DNA from: Ornithodoros turicata
Lineage: Eukaryota > Arthropoda > Arachnida > Ixodida > Argasidae
Assembly: GCF_037126465.1 (NCBI RefSeq)
Contig: NC_088201.1
Coordinates: 71,570,879 to 71,634,878, forward strand
Reading direction: 5' to 3'
Length of the DNA stretch: 64,000 nucleotides
Shown here: positions 22,185 through 33,081 of the stretch, in pieces
How positions within the stretch are numbered: position 1 is the stretch's first letter
How the letters are laid out: each line of letters starts with the position of its first letter
Translations under genes and position numbers: made by a program
Notes under the pieces: model-generated
Told to the model about the DNA's origin: nothing
Database searches by the model: none
What the model saw: the letters and a program-made list of their open reading frames with translations, nothing else

Positions 22185-24147
22185 TTAGCGGAGCCTCCTT
22201 ATACGGATCTTGACACCACCTTTATTGGAAACGACATAGTACCCTTTCAGGTACTTCTTGTACGGGACATAATGCCCCATGCTTCCCAGACGGCGGACTC
22301 TTGTTGTGATTACCTCTGGCATGAGGGCATGTTCCACACAGTAGTGTAATGCCGGTAGGCAATTCACTTTCCAAAAGTCCTTATAGAAAAAAATTCTTGC
22401 TATGCTTATGGACTTGGCCAATTCTACATTATTTGTCCACACAACGAAGTCACACCAGCGGTGACCAGTGACAGCCATTTGACCCTGAACCTGGTAGTAA
22501 TATATGTGTGATCGTTTCAGTGTCATCTCACCATTCACTACCTCACAGTAGAAGTCCTTAAGGGCACAGGCTTCCGACGGACACATACCCTGCTTGCTGA
22601 AAGGGCATTTAACTTCTAAGAGCCCCTCTTCACCGACCACATGGGCAATTCGGTCAGGCGACGCAGCCAAAACATTGTGTTCAGGATGGATGTGCAAACC
22701 AGTTTCTTGTACGTTGATGTCCTTCTCGTACAGGGTCATAATTTCTATGCATTGACTGCATCAGCCTCATGTTGTCTTCCATAGATGATCTCCTTAGTTG
22801 CAACATGTCGCCGTGGGTACAGTATGTCCCGTAAGAGTCCATCAGGCTTATGACAATTGATTGCACGTCCAAAATTGGAAGCTGTGATACGTCCCACCCT
22901 TTCTATGTGCCACCTTCGGTTCTCTGCTTGACCTCTTGTGGCTTCTCTCCCTCTCTCAATCTGATATAGGGAACAGGTAGCTCATGTATTGTGTGACGTC
23001 ATTTCTAGCCGTCACTTCCCAGAGATCTTCGGTATCTTCAATCACAGCCTTTGCCTTTTCTGGGGGTGCAACGGATTGTGTACTGTACCTGAGCCACAGA
23101 AGCGACGGGCAGCACTCCTTTAACTTCGTTTCAAAAGCTTCATAGTCAGCAGAAGGGCAGCCCTGACTTCCCTTGCACGGGTTGTAGACTCTTTTTTTCA
23201 CCTGTGGGGCTGGCTTGTTCACAAGGAATTTTCGGAACGTGATATCCTTCAAAGGGGCAGCTGGGGCATGTTTCTTCGCTGTGATAACAAGATAAATAGA
23301 ATAAGCTGAAAGTAGTGTTACTCATCTTCACGATGCTTTGTCACATTATTTTATGTGAAAACCATGTGGTCAGATCATCACCAATTGCCAGTTTTAAGGA
23401 ACACATGATACCATGCCTGCGTGGACATGGCACATGTCAATAAACTATTTTATGTCATATCGTCAATTGGTTGCTGTGTCTGACATTCGCTTTTACGCGT
23501 GCATGCGCGGAGAATGTGCACATAAGCTTAGATTTTACATGAGTGCAGTAAATTACAAGCTAGGAGGGGATAAACTTACATTGGCTGGGAATTATCCACT
23601 GGCTGAGCAGGTCTGTACAAGATTGCAGGATAACTTTGTGGTCGTATGATTTTTTTCCGCCACGTAGAACAAGAGAGCTGCTACGTGGTGGCAAGTTTCA
23701 CTGAGCCTGAAAGAAAAGTTCATTCCGCTGAATCACTACTTTATGAAGTTAATACCACTGTATAATCTTGAATGCAAACTGTAAGTTTTATACTTCAAGC
23801 TTAGAAGTCTGATGTTATTTTCTACTCACCCGGCAACGCATCTGCAGTGCCCACCAAGAACCCGTCCGCCATCACAATGAAACCACGTCGACACGATATA
23901 TTTTCCGGTCTTCATTGATGGCTTGCAGGTGCATCTCACCAGTAAGTGTTCGGAATTTGCACAGACGGTATTAAGCATGATATTGTCTACGTACCCCTCT
24001 ACCATAAACGACCAACCGCGATGCGCCTGCCTGACGGTCTTCGTTCAGGTACTCCCACACCTGCTTCTGCTGTATATTGCATTTAGTTAAGTCCTTTATC
24101 CACCCGTTTCGCAAGAATGGAAACGGAATGCCGTCCTCCTCGATCAT
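22185..24147 (-). pseudogene. spliced SWIM zinc finger + YqaJ exonuclease
   Basis: Exon 1 runs 24147 (ATG) to 23830 and ends in HCRCVAG at a GTGAGT donor. Exon 2 (23706-23580) resumes with the other half of the finger, giving C-x-C-x6-C-x-H, the SWIM motif. It ends at a GTAAGT donor. Exon 3 (23278-22185) carries a basic linker, then YqaJ: RITASNFGRA near 22880, YGRQHE near 22770, LAASPDR near 22660 and LLEVKCPFS near 22620 (the Asp/Glu-x-Lys catalytic motif), and QVQGQMAVTG near 22490. YqaJ is the lambda-exonuclease fold recombinase nuclease. Lesions: frameshifts in exon 1 (near 23990), exon 2 (near 23600) and exon 3 (near 22985 and at 22746). The nuclease probably processes DNA ends during transposition (inference). 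Confidence 0.8.
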
Positions 24148-24307
24148 GGAAACCAAAAGCAGTACTTCAGTCAAAACAACAGCTCCGTAAGTGCATATCC
24201 GCAAAGTGCAGCGTAGTCTTTCCGGAGTCGTTTTCTAACCGGACACCCTCGAACCCAGGATAGCGTTTCTCCCGCAGTTAATAGACGGCGCCAGTTCCAA
24301 AGAAAGA

Positions 24308-24373
24308 GGCGGATTTCTTCCGGGAGCAGTTTTTCCGGGACAACTTCTTCCCGGGCCACTTTTTCCGGGACCC
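24308..24373 (-). repeat. right terminal array of 15-bp subrepeats
   Basis: On the minus strand four exact-period 15-mers run GGTCCCGGAAAAAGT, GGCCCGGGAAGAAGT, TGTCCCGGAAAAACT, GCTCCCGGAAGAAAT. These are probably repeated transposase-binding sites (inference). Confidence 0.75.
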
Positions 24374-24738
24374 ACAACTCCTTGTCATAGTAACGATTTA
24401 TTTGTTATTGGAGAATCGCTTCCTAATCTTGCCATGTTGTCTGTACTCATCGAAATAAAATATAGAGGAACAGAAAGAAGAGATGCAATCCGCACAATGC
24501 AAGCGGTACAGCGGATGTAACCGCACATGTTCCTCGTTGAGTGGCTTGTAGCTTTTGCTGTTCATTAACGTTAATTTAAAAAATCCTGTCTCCCAATTTC
24601 AATAAATAATGAGGGCGAATGATAGCACTTGATCGGCTATGATCCATTTGCTCAGCTGTTGACGACGGCGCTCCTCTAGCATTCTGTATATTGCATCCTG
24701 ATATCCTGTAGCATTGTCTCCAATACAGCTGGTTTTGT

Positions 24739-25056
24739 TCATATACGTACCCGAAAGAAAAAAAACAAGTAAAAAACTATGGACTTCTGTCTGAACGCAG
24801 CGGTAATACGACCGCTGATTCGAAATCGAAATAGTAAGTTTCGCACACGGTTGGATGACTGCGCCCGAAAATGCTTCGGAATTGTCGGTACTATGTCGCC
24901 GAATGGTTCTGTGTACACAGTAGCGTCGTGGGCATTCCAGACGTGGAGATCATAACCAGAGGTCCCAGGAAAAAGCAAGTATTCTGGTGAACGTTTCGTG
25001 ATCGTCGCTTGAGCCATAAAACAATTTACCGTTTCTTTTAGATGTCCGTTTATCAC
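24739..25056 (-). CDS. unrecognised 105-aa ORF
   Basis: The composition is protein-like in the middle, but no domain is recognised and there is no clear splice structure. It sits between two transposable elements and may be chance or a fossil exon. Confidence 0.15.
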   Translation of the reverse strand: MINGHLKETVNCFMAQATITKRSPEYLLFPGTSGYDLHVWNAHDATVYTEPFGDIVPTIPKHFRAQSSNRVRNLLFRFRISGRITAAFRQKSIVFYLFFFFRVRI

Positions 25057-25821
25057 TGTTCACGTATCTCCAGAACAAAGGCGATACGTCAAACCACTGG
25101 CCAATTTTCAATCGTGACGACTAACGTCTTCGGTAAATCCCGATTCAATTCGATTAGTGTCCTGCGAAATAATTTTTATCGGAAGACGTTTTGGTGCACC
25201 GACTTCTCGGTACACGGACATCCCGGTACAAGAATTGTCGCGTAGGGAAAATGTAGGCCAGTTCATCGCCATCAGAAGTTCCAGCTTTCGTGATAAATTA
25301 ACGTATTGCCAAGCTGGAAAGGGGGATGTATATGTGAATTTGTTCAACAATGTAGATTTGAGGCTGAGGCAGCGGTCCTATGGAAGCAGCAACACAAAAT
25401 TTTCAAACTCTATTAAATCGGGTATAATGTTGTCGCTCCTCAATTTTCATGTCGATCGGGTTCGCCGTTGAGGTACAGGCAAGCTCTCAAGTAAATTAAT
25501 GTTTTATTTCTGTAGTAGGGGAACGATGTTTTTTTCGGGCTTATGAGCACAGTTTCTGAACTATTCCAGTATTTAGATATGTATTTATTCATGGTACCCC
25601 AAGGGTCAAATGACACTATATTAATATAATTCGGTGATTAATATATTTGGTTTCCAACAGCAATTGCCTCGATTCGAAATTCCGATGTAGTATTCCACAT
25701 TCGATTCGTTTTTGTTGTTGTCGCTGTAGCAGTACTGCAGATCGATCTCAGGCCCAAGCGGTTACATGGTAACATACAATCAAACGGACATGAAGTTAAG
25801 AAACACTGTAACGTGACCCAC

Positions 25822-27026
25822 AATGGTGTCCGCGCATTTGGTCGAACGTCGTTTGTTCGAAAGCCGTTTGACCGAAAGCCGTTTGGTCGACGCCGTTTGT
25901 TCGAAAGACGTTTTGTTGGAAGGGAGTTCAGAGCTCCGCGGAGTGCGTCGCGCGCACCTGTTTTTCTGTAACTTTTGGCTCGGGCATACGGAGCAGGCAA
26001 TCAGTGTCCTCTGCTTTTTTTTTCTTTTTCCTTTTTTCAGTCGAAGAGGGGAGACCACTGTCATTTCAGACCTTCGTCATTTACGAACAACACAGCTGAA
26101 CAGAACAGTGGGGAAGAATCCGACGAACTACACATCTGCTGGTACACATTCAAGAAAGTGGCCTCTCGTTGGAAGCAGCCGATAGTCTCTGCTTCTGGGC
26201 ACCCTTCTCATTGCCTGCGGCAAATTTAAAGGGAAAGTTCTGGAAATGGGATATAGCCATATGTGCGCGAAAGCCACTATAGAAATGTCTGTGGATACTA
26301 AGAAGGAAATTTCACCATGGTACAACAAAGTATATTAAATTAACAGCCTATAAAACATTCGTTTCGTTCAACCTTGCTTAGAGTATGCATCTGCAGTCTG
26401 GGATCTCTGCACATCCACGCTATCCAAAAACAAAAAAAAAAAAAAATGAGAGAGAGAAAATGCAAAGGTCTTCTGCCCGGCTTATCTCCTCTAGGTTTCG
26501 AAGGACTTCAACGATGAAAGATGAAAGTCACTGAAAAGGTTAGCCAGCTGTAGGGATCGAACCCACATCTTCTGGATTGCGTTCGTCTGGTTGCGTTGTT
26601 CGAAGGACTTATTCGGTTAATGTTTGTTGCGCCAAATAAATTTAGGTTCACTTGCACACAGGCGCGAAGTAAATAAACAAAAATGAATAGTCAGTTAAAT
26701 ACAAACAATACTAATACATTGTTAAAATTTGTCCACGTTCCACGCGAATAAATTATCCACACATGTCTTTCATTTATTTGGCAAAAATGTTTATTATTTG
26801 CGACGAATTATTATTTGCAAAAGGGTTGGGGGATTAGGGGTGAAAGACATGTATGACATGCTTAGTCGCTATGTGTCAGAGCTTCTTCTTCTTCAACGCT
26901 CCAGGTGAAGGAATAAAAAAAATCGATTAAAGGACCGCTGCCGTTTCGATCAAACGGCGTTCAAGAAAATGGCTTTCGACCAAATGTCCCGCGTTCGATC
27001 AAATCACTTCGACCAAACGGCGTTCG
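25822..27026. mobile_element. nested non-autonomous element with TTTGGTCGAA-type 15-bp subrepeats
   Basis: The left end (25838-25925) has at least five consecutive units such as TTTGGTCGAACGTCG, TTTGTTCGAAAGCCG and TTTGACCGAAAGCCG. The right end (26938-27024) carries the same words inverted (GACCAAACGGCG). The interior has no coding sequence and contains a SINE fragment at 26505-26575. It lies inside the GGTACA-type element. Confidence 0.7.
26505..26575 (-). repeat. second SINE family, fragment
   Basis: On the minus strand it reads CAGAAGATGTGGGTTCGATC, then CCTACAGCTGGCTAACC, then TTTTCAGTGACTTTCATC. This is the 3' half of the tRNA-like sequence at 32928-33022. Confidence 0.7.
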
Positions 27027-27490
27027 TATTCAGTATTCGAAACTACAAGATACGCAGTGTTTCTAAAAGACGACAAAGCTTCGGAAAACTTAGCCGTATT
27101 AGTTCGTAAATATGGCCCATTTGTTCCGTTCTTCCAGGATAGCGGCCATGCCAAAAATAAATTTTGGAGCAGAGACTATTGTTCTCCGCGTAGTATTTCT
27201 TCCTATGCATATGCATTTAGTAAGTTGTAAGTAGAAATGAGCGTAAGCGTTTTCGACTCATCAAATAACTGTGGTGTTTGTTACAAAAACACCTCGGTAA
27301 GATAATTTATTCCGTACAGGTTTTAACCCTCGTTTATGGACTCCACTGGCGCAGCACATATCTGCAGCGTCCCGCGCATGCATGTACCGTGATGCCCGTG
27401 TACCGATATGTCCATGTACAGAGATGTCTGTACCAGGAGGTCCTGTACCGAAATATATTGTACTGAAACGTCCGTATACCTAGTCGAAAC

Positions 27491-28269
27491 TGTAAAAAAA
27501 AAATGTTTTGTCGTCTATTATCCTCCTGCCCGATTGTGACCGTTTCAAATAAAGGAGAAATAACAAATGGAATGAGACTCGTAAACATCAAGCGTAGGCT
27601 GGCCTGCGTGCGTGTTTTGTAGATTGTTGATATTTTATATGGTTAATGTAATCAATCAATCAATGCACCACACTTTTTCTGTCAATCAGATGTCTCGTCC
27701 GCGTCGGGGCCAAGTTTGAACTCGTAGAGGAAAGGTTCCCGAACGAGGCGTTTTTCCTTCCCCATTTGGCCGATAGGTAAACACAAGCAACAGCAATGCA
27801 GACAGACAAGCCACTGTGTTTTTGAAAGAAGAACATACATCTAATCAACCCCAGAAGAACACCTGTAGGGGTTGCACTCCCTCTGCTAGAGAGCGCCACA
27901 ATCATCGGGTGTCTGAAGGGTATTTATGACTCAACCTAGTGCAATTTCACACTGTTGCACTGCCCTGTCAACGTGATCCGGACTGGTCATTTGGTATTTC
28001 AATACTGTGAGGTAACACAGATTCGAATCTGGCACTGCAGGTGCTTTCACCGTGCACCTGGTTATGCCTCTTTTTTCCTTATGCTCTTTCGGACAAATAA
28101 CGGCACAGTTCTCTATTTAGGACGCACTGACCCTTGCTTTCGGAAGTAGCAGGTAGAAGAGCGAAGGACGGAACATCTTGTCTATTTTTCGTCATGGACG
28201 TTTCTCACCTGTCAACGGGCAGGTACACAAATCATGTCACCTACGCTGAGCCGCCCGCCATTTGAGTGC
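27491..28269. other. no supported gene
   Basis: Short ORFs only (27660-27905 minus, 27955-28149 plus), with no recognised domain. Confidence 0.45.
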
Positions 28270-28585
28270 ATTTAGTTCTTTTAGTTCCGTGTTAGCGCCG
28301 CGAGGCAACTGTGGCTAAGAGCAGCATACATAGATGTGGACACATGGAGTCTGGACAGGAGGAAGGAGTAGGGGACATAGCGGTTAGTATATGCGTCCTG
28401 AACCGACTTCACGGGGAACTGTGCCACTATTCGTCAGGAAGTTCTGCCGGAAAACCCAGGGAAAACCTCAGACAGCACAGCCGGTGGTAGGATTCGAACC
28501 CAAAACCTCCCAATCTTCAGCACGACCTTGGCTACCACCAACGAACGGATGCTTTTAGTTACTCTGCCATGCCGCTGGTGGAATT
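28270..28585 (-). repeat. tRNA-derived SINE, copy 4 (longest)
   Basis: The minus strand carries the B-box GGGTTCGAATCC, the shared body and the long 3' part ending at GTTAGCGCCGCGA (plus-strand 28290). It is the same subfamily as copy 2 but longer, and gives the best view of that 3' end. Confidence 0.72.
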
Positions 28586-28597
28586 TCATTCAGTTGT

Positions 28598-28676
28598 CCT
28601 CTATTTAGAGGATAAACCAGATAGAGATAAACGAGATAATATAAGATATATATAGATAAACTAGATAAACCAGACA
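28598..28676 (+). repeat. AGATAAAC-type AT-rich tandem repeat
   Basis: Irregular repeats of AGATAAAC / TAGATAAAC with an ATATAT core. Confidence 0.6.
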
Positions 28677-30140
28677 TCAGGCAGGAAAACAGCTTGGTAA
28701 CAACAGCGTCTCCATCGCCACCACCAGATGAACTGTCAATGTCTCACCGTTTAGCTGAGGAGCTTGAGCCACTAGACATGTCCCGCAATTGATGAACAAG
28801 ATCGGGTAAACCACATAAACGGGGTCGGAGCCTGCAAAAACAAGAAGAAAATGACCACAACCGCAGCACTTGTTCAGGTCAGTGCGTGTGCATGCACGGT
28901 GATTTTGGATTTGAGACAAAGAAGCATCGGAAGAAGGAAAATGGCTGTTTCGCAAATACATGACTAGACCCGGGATTCCTAGGCAAATGCCTTTCCTTTT
29001 TACTTTTTTTCGTGTGGTTCTAATATGCCTGTCAATACAAGAGCACGAACTGGGTGCTGGGCAACCTCCTGTATCGATTTGATAGCGCCTATAAATGCCT
29101 ATTCCGGCGCCCATTTTGGACTAGATGCCTAAAACTCCGACTCAACATCGAAAAACGCCTCTAATGGCCCTAAAGCGCTGGCGAAACTCCGTTGTCCAGG
29201 CGAAATTGGCATCGGTCACGACGCACGTCCTTTTGGCACCATAGATTGCTTGAAAGAAGCGAGAATCTCGAAGGTGCTGGAATGTACGTAAGCTGAGAAT
29301 TGAAAAAAGGGTACTCGGTACAGTCGCTTACTCGTTATTTCTCTCCCTTCCAGCATTGTGTTGTTTCCTGGGTCGTTATTATAAAATATAGTCATGTTTC
29401 CTAACGGCTTTGTCGCAATCTAGATCTCACAGAGCTATTGCCTGTTTACATCTAGAAGAATCCCCGAAGCTTTTTTTTAAATTTCTTCTTTTAATGCCGA
29501 AAACGAAATCTAGAAGGCGAAGCTAAAAAGTTTGAGGACTGAGAAGTTTGCGCGTTAGACTGACGCCTCCGATGCTCGTAGCCCATCTCGCACTTTGCCA
29601 GTATGCTGCCCGTGCAAGTCCTTCTGCGAGAAGTGTCGTGGAACTGGTGGCAATGGTAGAAGCCTTGTGACCGTATAGGGTGGATAAGTTTTGCATTTCG
29701 AGCAGCAAAAAGATTAGGGCAAAAAGTCACAATTCCCATTCATGGTATCGGTGGTGGTGGTAGTGGGATCGGTCTTGCGGATAGAACTGATTTATTCATT
29801 GTTTTTGCAGTTTCAAAGATACAGATGAAAAATTTTATAGCCTGCAATTTTTAGTGCCAATATCGGGATTTTTGGTTAATGGCTAAAACAAGGTTTTTTC
29901 GTGCCTACAATCGGGGCTCTATACATCACAAACATGGCGTTGCGATGATAATAGTCTAGTTTTTCGGCGAGCAGATGATGGCGATGAAAAGGAAAAATGG
30001 GGACGTAAGTCGCGCCAAAAACGAAAGAAAATGATGCAGACACTATGGAGGAAAGGAGGAAATAAGAAATAAGCGAAGGAATCTGAAAAGGTAGTTTTTC
30101 ATCCCCGTCTTTTATTTGCTTCAAACTGTGCAGGAATATA
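28677..30140. other. no supported gene
   Basis: A 145-codon minus-strand ORF (28677-29114) is present but unrecognised; its composition gives no clear sign of coding. The rest has only short ORFs. Confidence 0.4.
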
Positions 30141-30580
30141 ATGAGGAATTCCAGTGGTCGATTTGGAGCGTCTTTTTCTGCTCCGCGGTGGAGAAAGGGT
30201 GTTCCACTGGACGGTTCGGATTGCATTCGCCTATTTCACTGGTCGTTTCAAATCAACTCGGTCCGCGACGGAGTGCTCCTGCTTGCCCGCCGAGGAAGCT
30301 CGGATTCGGCCGGAACTCCAACGAATCATTGTCGTAACTTCCGCATCTTCAAGGCCAAGCAACAGCAAGTGCTGGACGGAGCCGCCGAGTCTGCCGGATG
30401 TGGGCGACGGCTTCCGCCAGTACCTTGGCCGCAGCGCCATTGTTTTTCGGTGGTGGATTCGGATTTGGTGCCGTGCCGGATTTCGTTGCTCTCCCGGGGA
30501 TTCGGGTGCTCCCTCCAGGTCGAGCAGTCGAATTCTCCATAGACAACACACATTACAACAAACATCTGATTGGTAAAAAA
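30141..30580. other. GC-rich, ORF-dense island
   Basis: About 440 bp of higher GC with long open frames in several registers on both strands (plus 30141-30542 and 30154-30576; minus 30683-30231). This is what a short CpG-rich island produces. No domain is recognised. It could be a first exon or promoter region of a gene or a repeat fragment. Confidence 0.3.
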
Positions 30581-30711
30581 ATTTGCACCATATAGTTCTC
30601 CTTCCAAGCATGTTCCAAACATGATTGTATTCCATGGTGGCGTAGATTACGTAATGATTGATTATAACATGATATCGGCTCACTCAGGGGCGTCGGAAGT
30701 CCTTCACGGAA

Positions 30712-31078
30712 AGGAGGGGGGGGGGGGCTAACCTAACCCAACCTATCCTTATCAAAATGGATTTTTACTTTCCACAGACTTCTTGTGTACTTGTTGTTTC
30801 CTCCCTTGACAGCCTGTGGACTTTGACTCCTTGTTGACCAAGGGAACAGGAACTTCTGTGAATCACATGTGTACTGTTCCATGACTACATTATGTTTACT
30901 CCCTGTAGACGATGTATACAGGTATAGCGCTTGTTGAAATGGACCATGGACCATCTCGCCAATGACAATTCCGAAGTCTAGATACAACGATATGGTAGTT
31001 GTTGATGCGCTGCGTTCCTTATTCCCCACTCGAACCTGAGGCGGATACGGAAAGTCACTTGGATGGGGGGGGGGGGGG
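30712..31078. repeat. two poly-G runs
   Basis: Runs of about 14-16 G lie at 30715-30728 and 31064-31078. The first is followed directly by CTAACCTAACCC. Confidence 0.7.
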
Positions 31079-31676
31079 ATATTGTCGGAACGCGTAACTG
31101 GGTAGGGGAGAGGGGTTACGACTAGGGGTGTACGGGGGTATGATCCACACATCAAAAGGAACATTCAAAAGGACAGACGTTTCACAGAAGAAATTCCGTT
31201 TTACAAAGAAGATATTCCTGCGCAAGCGTTTCGGTTTCCATTCTGTTGTTCTTATGAAATGGCTGTGCACACGAACATAATCAAAGAGAAACATGGCTCC
31301 TTGAGCAGAAAACCGATTTCTAAATATTATGAAGATAAATTACGATTTAATCATGTGGTATCTGCTTTTACTGTGAGATAGGTGGTTTGAAATGTTAACT
31401 ACTGCTGCGACGCTTCCTTTGTCTGGTTGTTGCACAAACGGCACGTTGCAAACGGTGTGCTTCCTGCAGGAAGCGTTCCTTTAATCTGTTTTGTAGTAAT
31501 TGTGGCGCCGTATGTTCGGGCCATTGTAATTCGTTTCTGCAATCTGACGTCAGTTACTCAGTGTCAAGTTCACGTGTGCGGGCATTGTTTGGGTGTTGTC
31601 ATCGATGTTGAGCGTCAATCATGGCGGACGCGGTTTCAGTCACTAGATTTCTAATCACCGCTGGAGACATAGCCAC

Positions 31677-31735
31677 ACTAACGTAACCTAACCTGAGACA
31701 TCATGAACTGGTTGGCATAGTTTTAGGTTAGGTTA
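31677..31735. repeat. inverted pair of (CCTAA)-type telomere-like words
   Basis: ACGTAACCTAACCT at 31680-31693 faces AGGTTAGGTTAGT at 31724-31736, giving a potential hairpin of about 12 bp with a 30-base loop. Confidence 0.55.
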
Positions 31736-31736
31736 G

Positions 31737-32919
31737 TGCAGCTGTGGCAGATTGCCTTGCCTTCCCAAGTCCGTTTCGATAATGAGGTGAAACCAACTTT
31801 CAAATGGTGACGCCTACCAAAGGAATGCCGAAATGCTCTTCATTTTCACACTGCATTGCAGGACTCCTCTTTTAAGAATGCTCTAATGGAAGTACATAGT
31901 TGACTAATATCTGTAGAAGTAACCGACATTGTACTGAGCACACCAGTGATATCGAGGGGCCAATGCGCAAAGAGAAAAGCATTCTCAGTAAAGATGACAA
32001 CCGTGGCAGATGAGGCAATGTTCATAGCAGTACTGACTATAAATGAGTGTTAGTGAAGTGCAATAAGGTATTGTACTTCTGTTTCCGGTCTGTTTCCTCT
32101 TCCTTGTTTGCATACTTATTTTAGAGGGTCAAGTACGTCGTTCGCATTGCGTACATGTTTCATGACTGCATTGTAAAGTGTAGTGTGCTGTAGCCACCAA
32201 AAGTTGCAACACGAATGTTGGAAGTACATTCGCAGTGCCGAAATAACTTGAGTACAGGGAGTGATCGTAGTACATAACCTGACACAAGAAAAGAGGAGTG
32301 CATCATAATGGGGCGAAAAGAGAAAAATAACCCCCATATTTTCCCCACTGTGGTGCACAAAATCGTTGTTTGATAAGACACAGAAAGCATTACTTCTCAA
32401 TTCGGCATATTTTTTACGTATAAATATTTTGAAGATTGCAGGAACATGGACGGTGCTGCCAGCGAACGGCGAAAAAGAGCAACTTGGGTTTCGGGTCCAG
32501 GGCTCCCAGGGATTGGTGAACCCTTACCACGTAAGAGTTAATTTTGTAGAGAACAAAGTTGACGCACATCATCTTACAGCTAAACGCCATTTTAAAAATG
32601 ACGCTCACTTCCATAGCTTTTACGTTAATAAAGCATTCTGCTACTTGGCCGCTACGAGCTACGATCCGCCGCGCCATCTGTAAGGCCATCTGTGTTATCG
32701 CGTTTATTGTTTACGTCGTGGGTGGTCATGTTGGTCTCGCGAAATAGGAAGTGGAAGTGGATGACATGAGAGAACTGATGTTCTGAGGCTGAAACAACAT
32801 AGAAGGGACAATCACATACAAGGTCTCAAGTTGCCTAAGAAATTAACGATGAAAGTGACGAAAGAGTGACTGGTTTGTCCCTTCAGATGACGCATCCTGG
32901 AAGTCGCTGAGAAGGCGTG
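31737..32919. other. no supported gene
   Basis: ORFs at 32116-32400 (minus) and 32366-32683 (plus) lack recognisable motifs. Confidence 0.4.
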
Positions 32920-32927
32920 TTAGCTTA

Positions 32928-33022
32928 GCTCAATTGGTAGAGCCCTGGACCGGTAATCCAGAAGATGTGGGTTCGAGTCCTACAGCTGGCTAACCTTTTC
33001 AGTGACTTTCATCTTTCATCGT
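32928..33022 (+). repeat. tRNA-like SINE head (second family)
   Basis: The sequence folds as a tRNA: a 7-bp acceptor stem pairs GTTAGCT with AGCTGGC (two G-U pairs), a D-arm box A sits in TAGCTCAATTGGTAGAGC, the anticodon stem CTGGA/TCCAG encloses CCGGTAA (anticodon GGT, Thr) and the T-arm has GGTTCGAGTCC. Position 33 is C instead of U. It is followed by a tail shared with 26505-26575 (TTTTCAGTGACTTTCATC). The shared tail makes it a SINE derived from a tRNA rather than a working tRNA gene. Confidence 0.65.
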
Positions 33023-33081
33023 GGATGACATGTTCGTGGCTGCTGTGTCACGTATTCAGGATACCTACATATACCTGTAGT

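Larger units (their letters stand above)
19227..24373. mobile_element. ISL2EU-type DNA transposon with transposase and SWIM-YqaJ nuclease
   Basis: A 5.15-kb unit bounded by inverted termini that both begin GGGTCYMGGAAAAA (left at 19227; right as reverse complement ending at 24373). Inside are two convergent, spliced genes: a THAP + DDE_Tnp_4 transposase on the plus strand (19582-21661) and a SWIM-finger + YqaJ exonuclease on the minus strand (24147-22185). The pairing of a DDE transposase with a YqaJ-like nuclease is the hallmark I know for the ISL2EU group of the IS5/PIF-Harbinger-related transposons. Both genes carry stops or frameshifts, so this copy is not autonomous. The exact target duplication is not clear: the left flank is GCCA and the right flank ACAA. 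Confidence 0.75.
25175..27490. mobile_element. non-autonomous element with GGTACA-type 15-bp terminal subrepeats
   Basis: The left array (about 25180-25235, plus strand) has units ending CTCGGTACAC and CCCGGTACA. The right array (about 27385-27485) is its inverse; on the minus strand it reads GGACGTTTCAGTACA, ATATATTTCGGTACA, GGACCTCCTGGTACA and so on, at a 15-bp period. No ORF of its own is recognised. Another element of the same design is nested at 25822-27026. Confidence 0.6.

Noticed and set aside
28677..29114. 145-codon minus-strand ORF
   Set aside because: No domain, no homologous string in the window and no support for its start or splice context.
30141..30683. Host gene in the GC-rich island
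   Set aside because: Long ORFs exist in at least three frames at once, as expected from base composition; no frame is favoured by motif or splice signals.
32928..33000. Functional tRNA-Thr gene
   Set aside because: It folds as a tRNA, but the base before the anticodon is C and the downstream tail recurs in another SINE fragment (26505-26575).
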